A stretch of 64,000 nucleotides of DNA, taken from Flavobacterium oreochromis (GTDB lineage: Bacteria > Bacteroidota > Bacteroidia > Flavobacteriales > Flavobacteriaceae). The stretch lies in contig NZ_CP067377.1 in NCBI RefSeq assembly GCF_019565455.1, positions 744,001-808,000 of the forward strand. Direction: 5' to 3'. Positions 25,944-37,500 of the stretch are shown here, one piece after another. Made by a program: the position numbers and the translations under genes. Under the pieces are notes generated by a model that was not told the origin of the DNA, made no database searches, and saw nothing but the letters and a program-made list of their open reading frames with translations. Position 1 is the first letter of the stretch. Every line of letters starts with the position of its first letter.

Positions 25944-27529
25944 TTAACTAGTTGATTTTGTTTTTATTGACTTCGTTTTTTGAGTAAGGTTAGTTTGTGG
26001 CGAGTTGGCGAGTTGTATTTGTGTCATACAATCTTGTAATGCTTTATTTATTAAGTCTTTCAAGTCTTTGTATTCATCTATATTTACTACTTCATAACAA
26101 TTTGATTTACCTACTTTATTCTTTACTTTTCTAATGTAGTTTTCTAGTAATAATTGTGTGTTGTATCGTCTAAGTGTGGTTTCTTTTACTCTTAAATTTC
26201 TTCTTATTTCGCTATTGGAAAATTGGGTTTGGTTACTTTGATTTAAATATTCTTTTAGGTTTTCTAAATGGTTTCTGCACGCTCCTGATAAACTATCGCT
26301 TTTTCTAAGTAATACTTCTTTAATGAGTTCGTTGGCTTTTTGTATGTCCTCTACTGATGTTTCTATGTATTCCTCTCCTGTTTCTTTGTCGATATGGTGG
26401 AACTTTTGGTATTGTTTGTAAAAGGTAATGGCTTCTATAAATTGTAAATAATGAGCGTTGGTTCTTCTTGGTTTAAATACAGATTGAGGGAGTGTTAAGT
26501 GCATTGCAAAAGGATTTCTTACCGTTATGGTTTTGAGTAGTCTTTGTGCATTTTGAAGTAACATTTTAGTTTGTATTTCTTCTTCATAATTGATTTGTCC
26601 TGCTGACACGGCACGCTGGTAGAACATAATTTTTTCATCCTGCTCCTGGCTTTCATCGATGTATAATAAAAAACTTCGATTACTATTATCCTCGTAGATG
26701 CTTTCTTGTGTAGTACAACCACTCACACTTACAGGACCTTCCACCGTTAAATGGATGGTTTGAGTAGTGCCTTTTTTGTCTTTATGAACAACGTTTTTGT
26801 GATTTTTTTCTTTGATTGTAGTTCTCGAAGTGGATACAATACACTCTCTGCTCCGTCTAAATCTTCGATTAAGATTAGTTTGTTTTGTAGTTCTGTTCTA
26901 TTGAAGTAATAAAAGGCATTGGCTGATAAAACGGTCATTTCTATTTTATCTTCTTCGGGGATGAGTTCTGCGACTTTTGACTGTAAATGTGTTTTTCCTG
27001 CTCCGCTACTACCTAATGATATACAATGTAATGGATTGTTGGTTTTTCTTGAGGTAAAGATTAAGTACATTAACAAGCGGTTGATTTCTTCTCCGATTAC
27101 TCCGCTTTTACCAATTAATTCTTGTGTATTTGCTATTAAATTTTCTTGTGCTAAAAATTCCTTTGCTTGTTTGATTTCCTTTTCTGTGAGTACTTTTACT
27201 TGCTTTTGGTATTGTTTGCCTTGGTTTTCTACTTCTTGCAGTCTGTAGTTTTCTAGTTCATTGGTTAAGCTGTCTAAATCTCGTCTTACTATGGTGGTGC
27301 CTATTTCTAATCTTTCCGCTACTTTCCTAGTCAATTTCTCTATACTGGTGTCATTGTATAAATCAATGTTTTGTCTTAAAACTTGTTCTGACTTTACTTT
27401 TTGTATGCCGAGTGTTACTCGTAAGGCTTCTAAATTATTGAACCTAATTCCTCCTAATATGGATATTTTGAGGTGTTTGGTTTCGTAGAGGTAGTGGTAG
27501 TGGTTGGTGGTGTTGAAATTGTTTTGCAT
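25944..27529 (-). pseudogene. AAA+/MCM-like ATPase of the unit, copy D (one frameshift)
   Basis: The most complete copy, about 527 aa if one base is restored at about 26790 (in KTLVHKDKKG). N-terminal region at 1-165 has a basic helical part (KLTRKVAERLEIGTTIVRRD). Walker A GSSGAGKT is at about 178 and Walker B LILIEDLDG at about 225. An arginine-finger-like NSNRSFLLYIDESQEQD segment follows, then a lid region FKPRRTNAHYLQFIEA, and a winged-helix end (SNSEIRRNLRVKETTLRRYN). The ATPase part resembles helicase-type AAA+ proteins found beside CHC2 primases in Bacteroidota mobile elements. The most likely role is origin melting or helper ATPase for the unit. It is divergent from the XRE gene and leads Int1 and Int2. 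Confidence 0.83.
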
Positions 27530-27667
27530 AAATATATTTTTTACGTTTAAACATATATTTTAAATCATTACAAATACATATTTAAAAATATATAAAATAC
27601 AAACAAAATTATTCTTTGTTGTATATTTTAATCTTAATTATTAGTTTTGAACTATAATTTAAAGTAT

Positions 27668-28030
27668 ATGAGTACTACCAACTCTATTATAGCAGAGAAT
27701 ATACAACGATTAAGAAAGTCAAAAAAGCTTTCTCAAAAGAGATTTCTATTAGTGTAGGAATACCACAAGGACAATACTCTTTGATTGAAAACGGTAAAGT
27801 AATGCCTACCATACCTACATTAGAAAAAAATAGCTAGTGTGTTTAATGTGCCCTTGATTGAGTTTTTTAAAAGTGATGATATTGAAGTAGTTAATTTACC
27901 ATTACTTGAAAAAGTGAAAATTTTAGATTCTCTCGAAGAAGAAGAAAAACAAGCTTTATTAAAACTTATTGATATGGCTCTAGCTAAGAAAAAATTAAAA
28001 GATAATTTGCAAAACCTTGCAAACTTATAA
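27668..28030 (+). pseudogene. XRE-family repressor (unit D), two frameshifts
   Basis: Starts MSTTNSIIAENIQRLRKSKK. It loses the frame at about 27742 (in the LSQK-R-ISISVG part of the HTH) and again in the A-run at about 27826. The repaired C-terminus (EEEEKQALLKLIDMALAKKK and LKDNLQNLANL) is nearly that of the repressor at 20753. The HTH core (GIPQGQYSLIENGK) is of another type. A TAGTTTTG -7 box stands at 27652-27659. With the repressor broken, ATPase copy D may be deregulated. Confidence 0.8.
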
Positions 28031-28040
28031 CCCACAAAAA

Positions 28041-28122
28041 AACACGCCCGTAAGCGTGTTCTTTATAACCTTTTATTTTTTACTCTCTTTGACCACCCGA
28101 AAGGATTCGGGCGGTAGCGGTG
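28041..28122. terminator. Unit-end hairpin and REP junction (unit D)
   Basis: AACACGC/GCGTGTT hairpin at 28041-28060, then the GACCACCCGAAAGGATTCGG palindrome at 28091-28122. The immunity gene of the full RHS protein reads through this palindrome from the other side. Confidence 0.75.
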
Positions 28123-28534
28123 GTTTTTCTCTAATAATTAAGCTATCAAATGTATATTCTGTTTCAGAAAGATATAATATTTCAATTTTATTTGAATCAT
28201 AAAATTTAATTTGGATTCCATTTGATAATAATTCTATTAATTCTATTTTCTTATTTATATATTTTTTCCAAAAATCATTATTTGACACATCTTTTAACTC
28301 TTTACAATCTAAAATATAATCAATATTTAATTTCTTAACATTTATTGAAAAATCTTCTGTAAGTGGAGTTATTTCTATAACTTCATTATTTGAAAAAATT
28401 AGACATAAAGAACCATCTGTCTCTTGATGTTTTAGATAATCAGGAACAGATTCGGAAAATTCTTCATAAAAGAGTCTATAGCATTTTTTAATACTTAAAC
28501 CTATATAATCTTCCAAATTAATTGATTCTTTCAT
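28073..28534 (-). CDS. Candidate immunity protein of the full-length RHS toxin
   Basis: A 153-aa acidic protein (MKESINLEDYIGLSIKKCYR), alpha/beta in character, of no family I recognise. It starts 3 bp after the RHS stop. Its last about 16 residues (PPLPPESFRVVKESKK) are encoded by the REP-like palindrome and the unit-end sequence, so the native 3' end has been replaced where unit D joined. This marks a recombination point inside or just after the immunity gene. Function is inferred from position. Confidence 0.65.
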   Translation of the reverse strand: MKESINLEDYIGLSIKKCYRLFYEEFSESVPDYLKHQETDGSLCLIFSNNEVIEITPLTEDFSINVKKLNIDYILDCKELKDVSNNDFWKKYINKKIELIELLSNGIQIKFYDSNKIEILYLSETEYTFDSLIIREKPPLPPESFRVVKESKK

Positions 28535-28537
28535 GAT

Positions 28538-31500
28538 TTAACTTTTCTTTGGGTTATAATTTATAAAAGTATCGAACTCCCCAGTTTCTTGAATCATTCT
28601 TACTCCTTGTTTTGTATTAGGATTATAATAATCTATAACTTCAATCCCTTGTTGATTTCTTGTAGGAACTACAATCTTATCTTTTGAGCTCATTACATCA
28701 TCAATAATAGCATTTGCCTGTTTTTGCGTAGCTTTTAATCCTTTATATGCTTCGTCTCCTCTACCTATTTTTTTTGCCAATGCCTGCACTCCTCTAGTAG
28801 TCTTACCAGTCACAATCCTTTCAGCACTATTAACTAAATTATCAATATTAGAAATTTCTGCAGTATTTAGATTAATAGGAGGTTTTATTCTTGCAAAATC
28901 ATCCAAAAACTCCATTCCATGATAAGCAGCATTTTCAATTTTACTACTAGCACTCGCTGCCATTTTAGAATGTCGAATAGCTTTAATGGCTTTTAAAGAT
29001 TTTGCTACCTTGTCAACAATGATCTCACCACTAATTACCGCAGGCGCTTCTTGTAACCCAATAAGAACTCCTTGAGCAAGCATTAAACTTGGAGTTTCAT
29101 AAACTTGATTATTAAAAGCATCGCTTGACATTTGAGTCCTTACAGCTCTTTCATGAGCAGCTCTTTGAGAGTAAGTTCTATTGTCCTGTGTAAATACTGG
29201 ACCTTGATAAGAATTTTGAACTAGTTGTCGTCTTACCAAAACAGCTTTCGCAGCTTCTTCGGAATCATAACCTTTAATCGCAGGACCTGCATATACCACT
29301 TTGTTATCAACTATTTTCCACTTCTCCAATCCCTCTAATTCAACGGATGAGATTACATCATTTTCACTAAAAGCATAAGGAGAATTCCAAGGATATCTAC
29401 TTTCTAAAGGGTCAACAGCAAAAAACCTTCCCACACGTGGATCATGCATTCTAAACGTATAATTCAAAGAATTACCTTCCCCTTTCAACTCGTCATCCCT
29501 TTCCTGTCCTTGGAATCCATAACGATAACCATTTGGTTTTGAGCTACCATGGCGGTTAGGCACGAGCGAACCAAAAGGATAATAATCATTATAACTTGTT
29601 ACATCAGGAGTAAAAGTAAACGGACTATTAGAATCAGTAGTAGCTAATTTTCTATCAGTAATTACTTCAAGAACGTTACCTAAATGATTTGATAACTCAT
29701 AGTTTTTGTCTCCTACCTTTCTAAAATAATCGTTACGATTGCCCAGCTCAGGTAACGGGCCTGCACCTTGGTCATATCCTTCACATACATCACCTATTCC
29801 ATTTCCATTGGTGTCTTTTTGATCTTTATTGGCTGTTTTTGCACAATTGTCACATACATCACCTATTCCATCCTTATCTGAATCTGTTTGATCAAAGTTA
29901 GGTTTTGAAATACAATTGTCACATGTGTCTCCTACACCGTCGTTATCGGTATCTTTTTGATCCGTATTTTTTTGTTTCAAACAATTATCACATACATCGC
30001 CAACACCATCTTCATCTGAATCTTTTTGATCTGGGTTAAAGGTGTAAGGACAGTTATCGTTTGCATCTAAAACCGCATCACCGTCTGAATCTTTTGGTCC
30101 TGGGCCACAATAACCGTCGGCACTTGGTTGTACATTTCCTGTTAATTTTAACTTGTTATTAGAAAACAAATCCATTTGACCATCGAAGGTAAAAATTTGT
30201 TCGCACGAAGTATCTTTTGCACCACAATAATTTTTATTAACCGCATATGTAATATCACAAATATCTGCTGGTAAGGCATCTCTTTTGATTTCTAAAAGAT
30301 TGGAGTTATCCCAATAACCCAATAAGGCATATGATTTTCCAATATAGTTTTTGTAATATTCATCAAAAATCTATAGGTAATAGGAGCCTGTCGGTTTCCT
30401 TTTACTCCAATTTCTATACCATGACTAGACACTTCATTGTCTGAGAATGTAAAATCAGACATTTTATATTCATTGCCATTTAATACTAATAAAGGTAAAT
30501 AATCCCCTTTCTCATTTTTAAATTCTAAATTATAGTTCCATTCATTCTCTGGAATCCCTTTTTTGAGTTTATAAGTAGTAGTCCTTAAGAAATTCTTATA
30601 ACCGTTATAATGTCTTCTCCCCCCCATCATAGTAATGTCTTACATATCTGTACATTGTAATAGTTGGGTAGTATAAATTAGCCGATTTTTCTACAGCTAC
30701 CTCAAAAGCACTTCTAAAGTACCTACCTCCGTTATTCCAATTACCATAACCCTGTAAGTTTTCACCTTGTAAGGTTATAATATTATAAGTTTTAGGAATA
30801 TTAGATGTATTAGGTATATCATTAATTTTTAAGTTAAAACCTATATTTATCTGATTAGTAGCAGAGCCTAATCCGTTAAAAAAGTCAACAAATTCAGAAG
30901 GATTTGTATTCCAACCCAAGCTACTATCAGTTCCCATTTTTATCCCTTTAGGCTCTGGAATAGGTTTTAAATCTATATTTTGAATTGTTGTTTTACTCAC
31001 TAACTCAAGAGGATCAAACTTAGCCTTTTTTAATAAGGGATTAGCAGTAATTCTATTAAAACTCAAATCTGTATTTTCAATTCCTAAATGACTACTACCA
31101 TATATATGGTGCTCCTTGAGCGTATAGGAGTCATTGGTACTAGGAATACATACTGACGAAATACGCGCTACGAAAGAAGCCCCTTGTTTTGCTTCAAAAC
31201 CAGGTAATAGACTCACTTCATTTGTTGCTTCGAAAGTCACATTAGCTGTACCTGATATTACAGAAGGGTTATGATCTTGCGACACATAAATGACATTGCA
31301 AGCTTTTTTCTAATTTGGTGCCAACAGTTACATTATAGCTATTTAAATATAAGTTATTTTGTGTAGCAGTTGTGTTTTTAACAGCTTCTTTTTGTTCGTA
31401 TACAGCAAGAACATTGCCTTGAGCATCTCTTGAATAATTCGTTTTAGTAAGAACTTTATTTTCTTTTACTAACTTAGCAATACGATTTCCTAAACCATCA

Positions 31501-34500
31501 TATTCAAAGCTAATTACTTTACCATCGTCTTTAGTTATAGATTTTACTTTACCATCTACACGCCATTCTATATTTTTAATGTTTTCTCCTATATCTTTAG
31601 TAAGCTGTCCTATAGCGTCATATTGATAATTCCCTTCTTTTTGATTATCAATATCCACATCAAATTCACCTGGAGCTACTATATCTTCAACATGATCTAG
31701 TTGATTCGTTCCTGGCTTGTATCTATAGGTAAAATCATCCATTAATTTCACCGAGTTATCCCGTTTTAATGCTTCTAGTCTTGCCGTATTTATATTACCA
31801 TTTTTATCATAACTATAAGTCCCAGTTAAAGTTTTTTTAGCATCAAATAACAACTCACTAGTAAATCCAGTTATCCTATTCAGTTGATCATAACTGTAAT
31901 GATTATATGCAGCAGCAACAGGTTTTTGGTTATGATCTGTTAATGTAGTAACCATTTCTTTGATATTTCCATTATAGAGATCTTTATTGTTCTCCATAGC
32001 GCGGGCTCCTCTACTATAATTAAATATTGTCTTATCTAAAGTAGTTCCACCTGCTGACTTATAATCGCCTTTATAATAATTTAAGGCAAAACTGAAGGCA
32101 TCTTGTGCCACATCTAAACCATCTTTTCCTGGATCGCTACTAGCAGATTCTCCATTTACAGTTTTTAACCAACCTTGTAAGGTATAAAGATAATCTAGCC
32201 CTTGTACTTTTTTATCTCCAATTTCGGTACGCGCCAATGGTCCATGATCATAATATTTATAACTAGCATCTCTTTCCCAAATTACGCCATCTTTACTAGT
32301 TTTTACTTCTTGTATACGATTATCCGCATCATAGGTGTATTGATGTATAAACTGGTCTGGTGCTTTAGGTTGATAGGTAACTTTATTAACATTTCCACTA
32401 ATTAAATCATAGTCATAAACTACTCTTTTAACACCCTGATTTCCCTCATAATTATCCAAACCTAGATCATTACTATGATTTACTAATTCACTAACATTGC
32501 CGTGAATATCGTAGTTGTAATAAATCGCATTTTTATAATTCAATTCATTTTTATCTCCAGGATATTGATCATAATAGAAAACGGCAGCCACACGCTTAAA
32601 CATATTTTCTGCTGGCGTATTGAAAGTAATAGCTGTTCCTGGTGTTTGATCATATTTAGTACGGGTTACTTCAAATTTGCTATATAAAGTTTCATTAAAT
32701 TGATCTACTGGGTTTGGATTTGATTTTTCTGTCAATTTACCATTGTCAGTAATCAAATACTTATCATCCGCATGTATTTCTCCTGCTTCAATTATTCGCC
32801 CAATACCGTCATATTTAGTATAACTGAAATAATTTAGAGGCTTTTGTTTAGCATTTTGCGATGCTATAATTCTTCCTAATTTATCATACGCAAAACGAGT
32901 TTCTCCACCATCTGGTGTTTTTTGCCATATTAATTGATTTAAACTATTGTATTTATATTGCGTTTTTAATCCATGTTCAGGAGCAACTCTAGCATTATTC
33001 CCTTCATCTTCTCTCATATGATCTCCAGGTGTAGTAGCCTCACGTATAGTATTAATAGCTTTATGCTCTGCATCAGTAAGGTTGTTCATCCTATTTACGC
33101 CTTGGGGTGGAACTGTTTGTATAAGGTTACCTGCTTGATCATAATAATATAGCGTATATTGATATTCTTTATCATAACTAATTTGGGAAAAATTCTCGGT
33201 TACTTTTAGGGCTTCTTTTAGATAGTTTTGGATAAATTTTTCACGTTTATCTTTAATCTGCGCTTGAGTGAAAATAGCATTATAAGTGGCAGTTACATTA
33301 GCATTGAATACATCACAAGGTTCAACAATAGTTACTGCTGGCATATCACCAAAGTAAGGTGTAAGTGGTGCTGGAGGACAAATTTTATTTTGTATTGTAT
33401 ATATTTTGTCAATAAACTCTATCCAAGTATAGGTTTCTGTTCCAGGAATTGTATTATTTAAGCGTCCATTTAAATAGGTTATATAACTGTCTATGGCAGC
33501 ATTGGTACCACTATAGCCATAGTTAAGCTTAGAAGAACCAAATTGACCAATAGAAATATACAAGGCGCTACTTTTAGTAAAAGTGGGTGTAAATACTTTT
33601 ACTTTGTTTAGATAATAAATATAAGAATCGGATATATAGTGGTAGTTTGCACCATAATAACGATCATATTTTATATCTACAGGATCTGGAGTGTTTCCAA
33701 AAATGGTTATCATCCCATCTTGATATCGCTTCCAAGCATTTATAGGATTTACAGGGGTTACAACTTCAGGAATACAGGTATCACAAGGTACAACCACATC
33801 GGCATAACAATTAGAGATTGTCAAACAAGTTATGCTTCCTTTAGCTGGAAAGAGTAAACCTTTACTATTAATAATTGAAGCGGTAAATTGTGTTAAATCA
33901 CTATTTGTAAATACTACATTGGTAAGACCAGAAGTGCTATCTAAATCAATTAAGTTAGTTTTATTAACCGTTAATAATGCTTTGCAAGAATGATTGTCTA
34001 TTGTGCCAAAATTAAATTGCATTTGCATTTCATTATTATTTTGAGAAGCAGAAAAATTATATATATTAATTGGACTTACTACTTCTTTATAGATAGAGTA
34101 TGGTTTTATATTATCTAATGAACTTAAATGGAAGCCATCTGCAATTTGAACACTTGCTCCAATGAGTTTTCCTTCTTTATTAAATTCATTAATTAAACCC
34201 GTAAAAAGCCCCGCGACATTAGATACTAAAGTTTCTTCTTCTGGACACATGCTTTTTAGACAAAAAATAGAACCTGTAGTATAAAAACTACCAGCAGGTA
34301 CATTAATAAATACTGATCCTAATCCTCCGCTAGGATTTGGTATTTCTTGTCGATGGGCTTTATAATTTACTTTTACTTTAAAAGTAGATTCTCCATTAGG
34401 CACTATACTTGTAAATTCAAAATTCGAAAAAGAAGTGATATAATCTAATGATTTTCTGTCACAAATTTTATTGTTAGCACAATTTCCTAAATCCAAATAA

Positions 34501-37500
34501 AATCCACATTTGAGGTTGGTATCTCTTTTTAAAAATCTATTTACCAAAAGAGTAGCACCCGCAAAATCAAATTGCAAATAAGATTGAAATCCTCCTGTAC
34601 CCGTATTCGTATTATCAAGGATTTGTAGTCCTCCTATAGTAATATTAGGCGTATTAATAACAGGTTGTATCCTGTCCAAAGTATTTTGAATACTTGGATT
34701 TGGATAGTCTAAAGTAGGATATGCTGGTTGTTGATAAATATAGTCTTCGTTTCGTATAGGCCAAATTTGATTAATTAATTTTAAAAAATTTACTGCTAAT
34801 TCATCTTTCTTACTCACTACTTTTTTACACTGACAATCATAGTCTAAAGAGTTAATGGTACCATTGACAGATCTAACAATATTACTTTCATCTAAATAAC
34901 TTAAAACCAAACCATTAAATGTAGGGATAGCCGCTCCATTAATTAGTTGAACGCCTATCGAAAGCCCTGTTATTCTAACATTGGTTGGCACTGTGCTAGA
35001 CCCCGAAAAATTGAATTGAACTACTGGGATACTATTTAAATTAATCGCATAAGTATTACTCGTGTTACTATAAGACCAAGTAGCAGTATAATTATCACTA
35101 GAATCTTTAACATCTTTAATAAGCTCAGGAATAATAGACTGGTTATAAACCACATTATTTTTTAACGCAATTGGCGTAGTCGTATTTCTATTGCTTAGCA
35201 AATCATTAAACAATTTAACTATTGCCTTTTCAAAACGATACTTATTTGGACAACCAGTTCCAGCATCAGTTTGATTACTAGTACTTAATCCTGTTGCGGA
35301 ATTATTGTCAAATTGACAATCGCCAATAGGAGCTTTAGTTGTACCATTGAAAATGATATCTTCAGGAAATTTGCAACTATCAGAGACACCAGAAGGAAAT
35401 ACTCGTTCTACCTCTGCAACAATAGTAAAATAACTTAGCCCGCTTGAATCTTTACGATTAAATACAATATTTTTAAACTTTTTAATTGTGTATGCAACAT
35501 TGTAGTTATCCAGAGTCAAAGGCACTATATTAGAAGAATTGCACCCTGAAATAGGGGTAATATTATTGCTAGTTCCTGGAGCAATACTAAGGGCAAGAGC
35601 CATTTTTGTAGTGTTATCTAAAACACTACCTACTGAAATTGTCAACTTATTTTGAGTTGGTAAATTAGTTGAGGTAATGTATAAAGGGTTTGGATTAGAG
35701 AAAGGAGTAATTAGATTTGAAGCTCCAATAAATCCTTCATACAATCTTTTAGTAAGGTTAGGCATGCTACTTAATTCTATTCCAGAGTTGGAAGGCACTA
35801 ACAAACCTGTAGGTGATAAATCTTTATCAATCATACCATTTAACAAGGTTTCTACATCATTTAGTAGTGGGCATTTTCCTGTTTGCATGTAATAAGCACT
35901 TGATGCGTCAGTTGTAACGTTTGCACTGATTAACGCATCATCAATACCAGCATTATAGCCATAATCGGACGAGATGAATCGCTTTGTTTTATCTTTTACT
36001 AAGTTGTCGTTAGGGTTAGTAAGTGCGGTACTACAAATAGCTTCTGTAAAACTTGGTGTTTTTATAGTTTTTACATCGATTGCCTTGATGATACCCTCAA
36101 ATGTACTATACTTTCTAAATACATTTCGATAGTCTTCTGTATCATCTATATTGCCAATACATCCATTGTAACCATTACGTTGTTTCGCATAGATGTGAGA
36201 AAAAACAGTCTTGGTTTTGTTTTTAAAGCCGATATAATTATTTATAAAAGTTTTCCAAATTTTGGCTTGTCTTTTATAATTAATTGATTTGGGATCGGTA
36301 TCTACGGTCTTAAAGTACAGATTTACTAGTTCAGCATTTGGGTTAAAACTTTTACAAGCAGCTAAAAATTCTTTGATCGAATTTTGAGAAGTCATACCGT
36401 TAGAGAACACTTGAGTATAAATAGCCGCCCCTAACATATTCAAAGAAATCAAATTACCATTAGAATCTTTAAGCTTTAACCCTTCATAATTACCTTTTAA
36501 AGCTTCCTCCATAAGCTTTGTTCTATACACCTTGGCTGTATCATAATCAAGATTGTAGTTTAAAGTATAATATGGATCTGTAGCTTGAGTAATAATTTGG
36601 TTGAACAAATTAATATCAAATGTGTCCGATTTTGTCAGCAATCTATCAAAGTCATCAGAGGTGTTACCAGTAATAGGATCTACTTTACAAAATTCTTTAA
36701 AGTAATTATAATAGTGATATTCTGGGTGATGATACAATAGCGCATTAGCCCAACTATTTTGCCAATATTTCATGAAGTCGTCAATATTAGCTAAATCTTG
36801 AGGTTCTACTTCAAATTCAGTATCTATATCTTCTTTATAATATTTGCTTTCATCCAAAATGGCTGGACTATATTCACCATGACCAATTTTTCTTACTTTT
36901 ATTTTAGAAATTTTCCCATTTGCATCTCTATAATGATCATTTTCAGGGTATCTCCAAGAAATAGGATTAAACTCGACAGTTGTTGTTGTTGGTTTTCCAT
37001 CCATGTCTTTTTTATTATTCGCATTAGGAACGATAATAGTACGGTTTATGACTCCTTTATAATTAAATCCGTTTTTATCATTAAATACACTAGAATTAAA
37101 ACTAGCTGTATTTACGTTAGTAGCTTGATAATAACCATACTGACCAGTAGGAACAAGATCTTTTAGTAAGATTGGTAAATTTACATCACAAGTTTGTAAT
37201 TCTGGTCTACATAAACTTCTACAGGTATTTAATAATGCTTCAAATTCAATTTTGTATAACTCTTCGTAAGTCTGTATTTCGTTCATAACTACATTAGGTC
37301 CAGTTGCCACTAAAGCAGGACTACTCCCTGTAGAATAACTAAAAACAATTCCTGGAAATTGCTGTGTGAGTTTTTTGATAATAAAATTCAGTTTCCCTGT
37401 AGTAATATAACTATTTCTAGAAGTTATATAGGATGCTGTATTAAATAAATCTTTATTTATGGTTGGAGGTACGGTAAGAAAACCATTTATTAATGCTTTA

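Noticed and set aside
29790..30110. Regular repeats that could look like a CRISPR array
   Set aside because: They encode DxDxDGxGDxCDNC protein repeats in the RHS frame and have no constant repeat plus unique spacer pattern.
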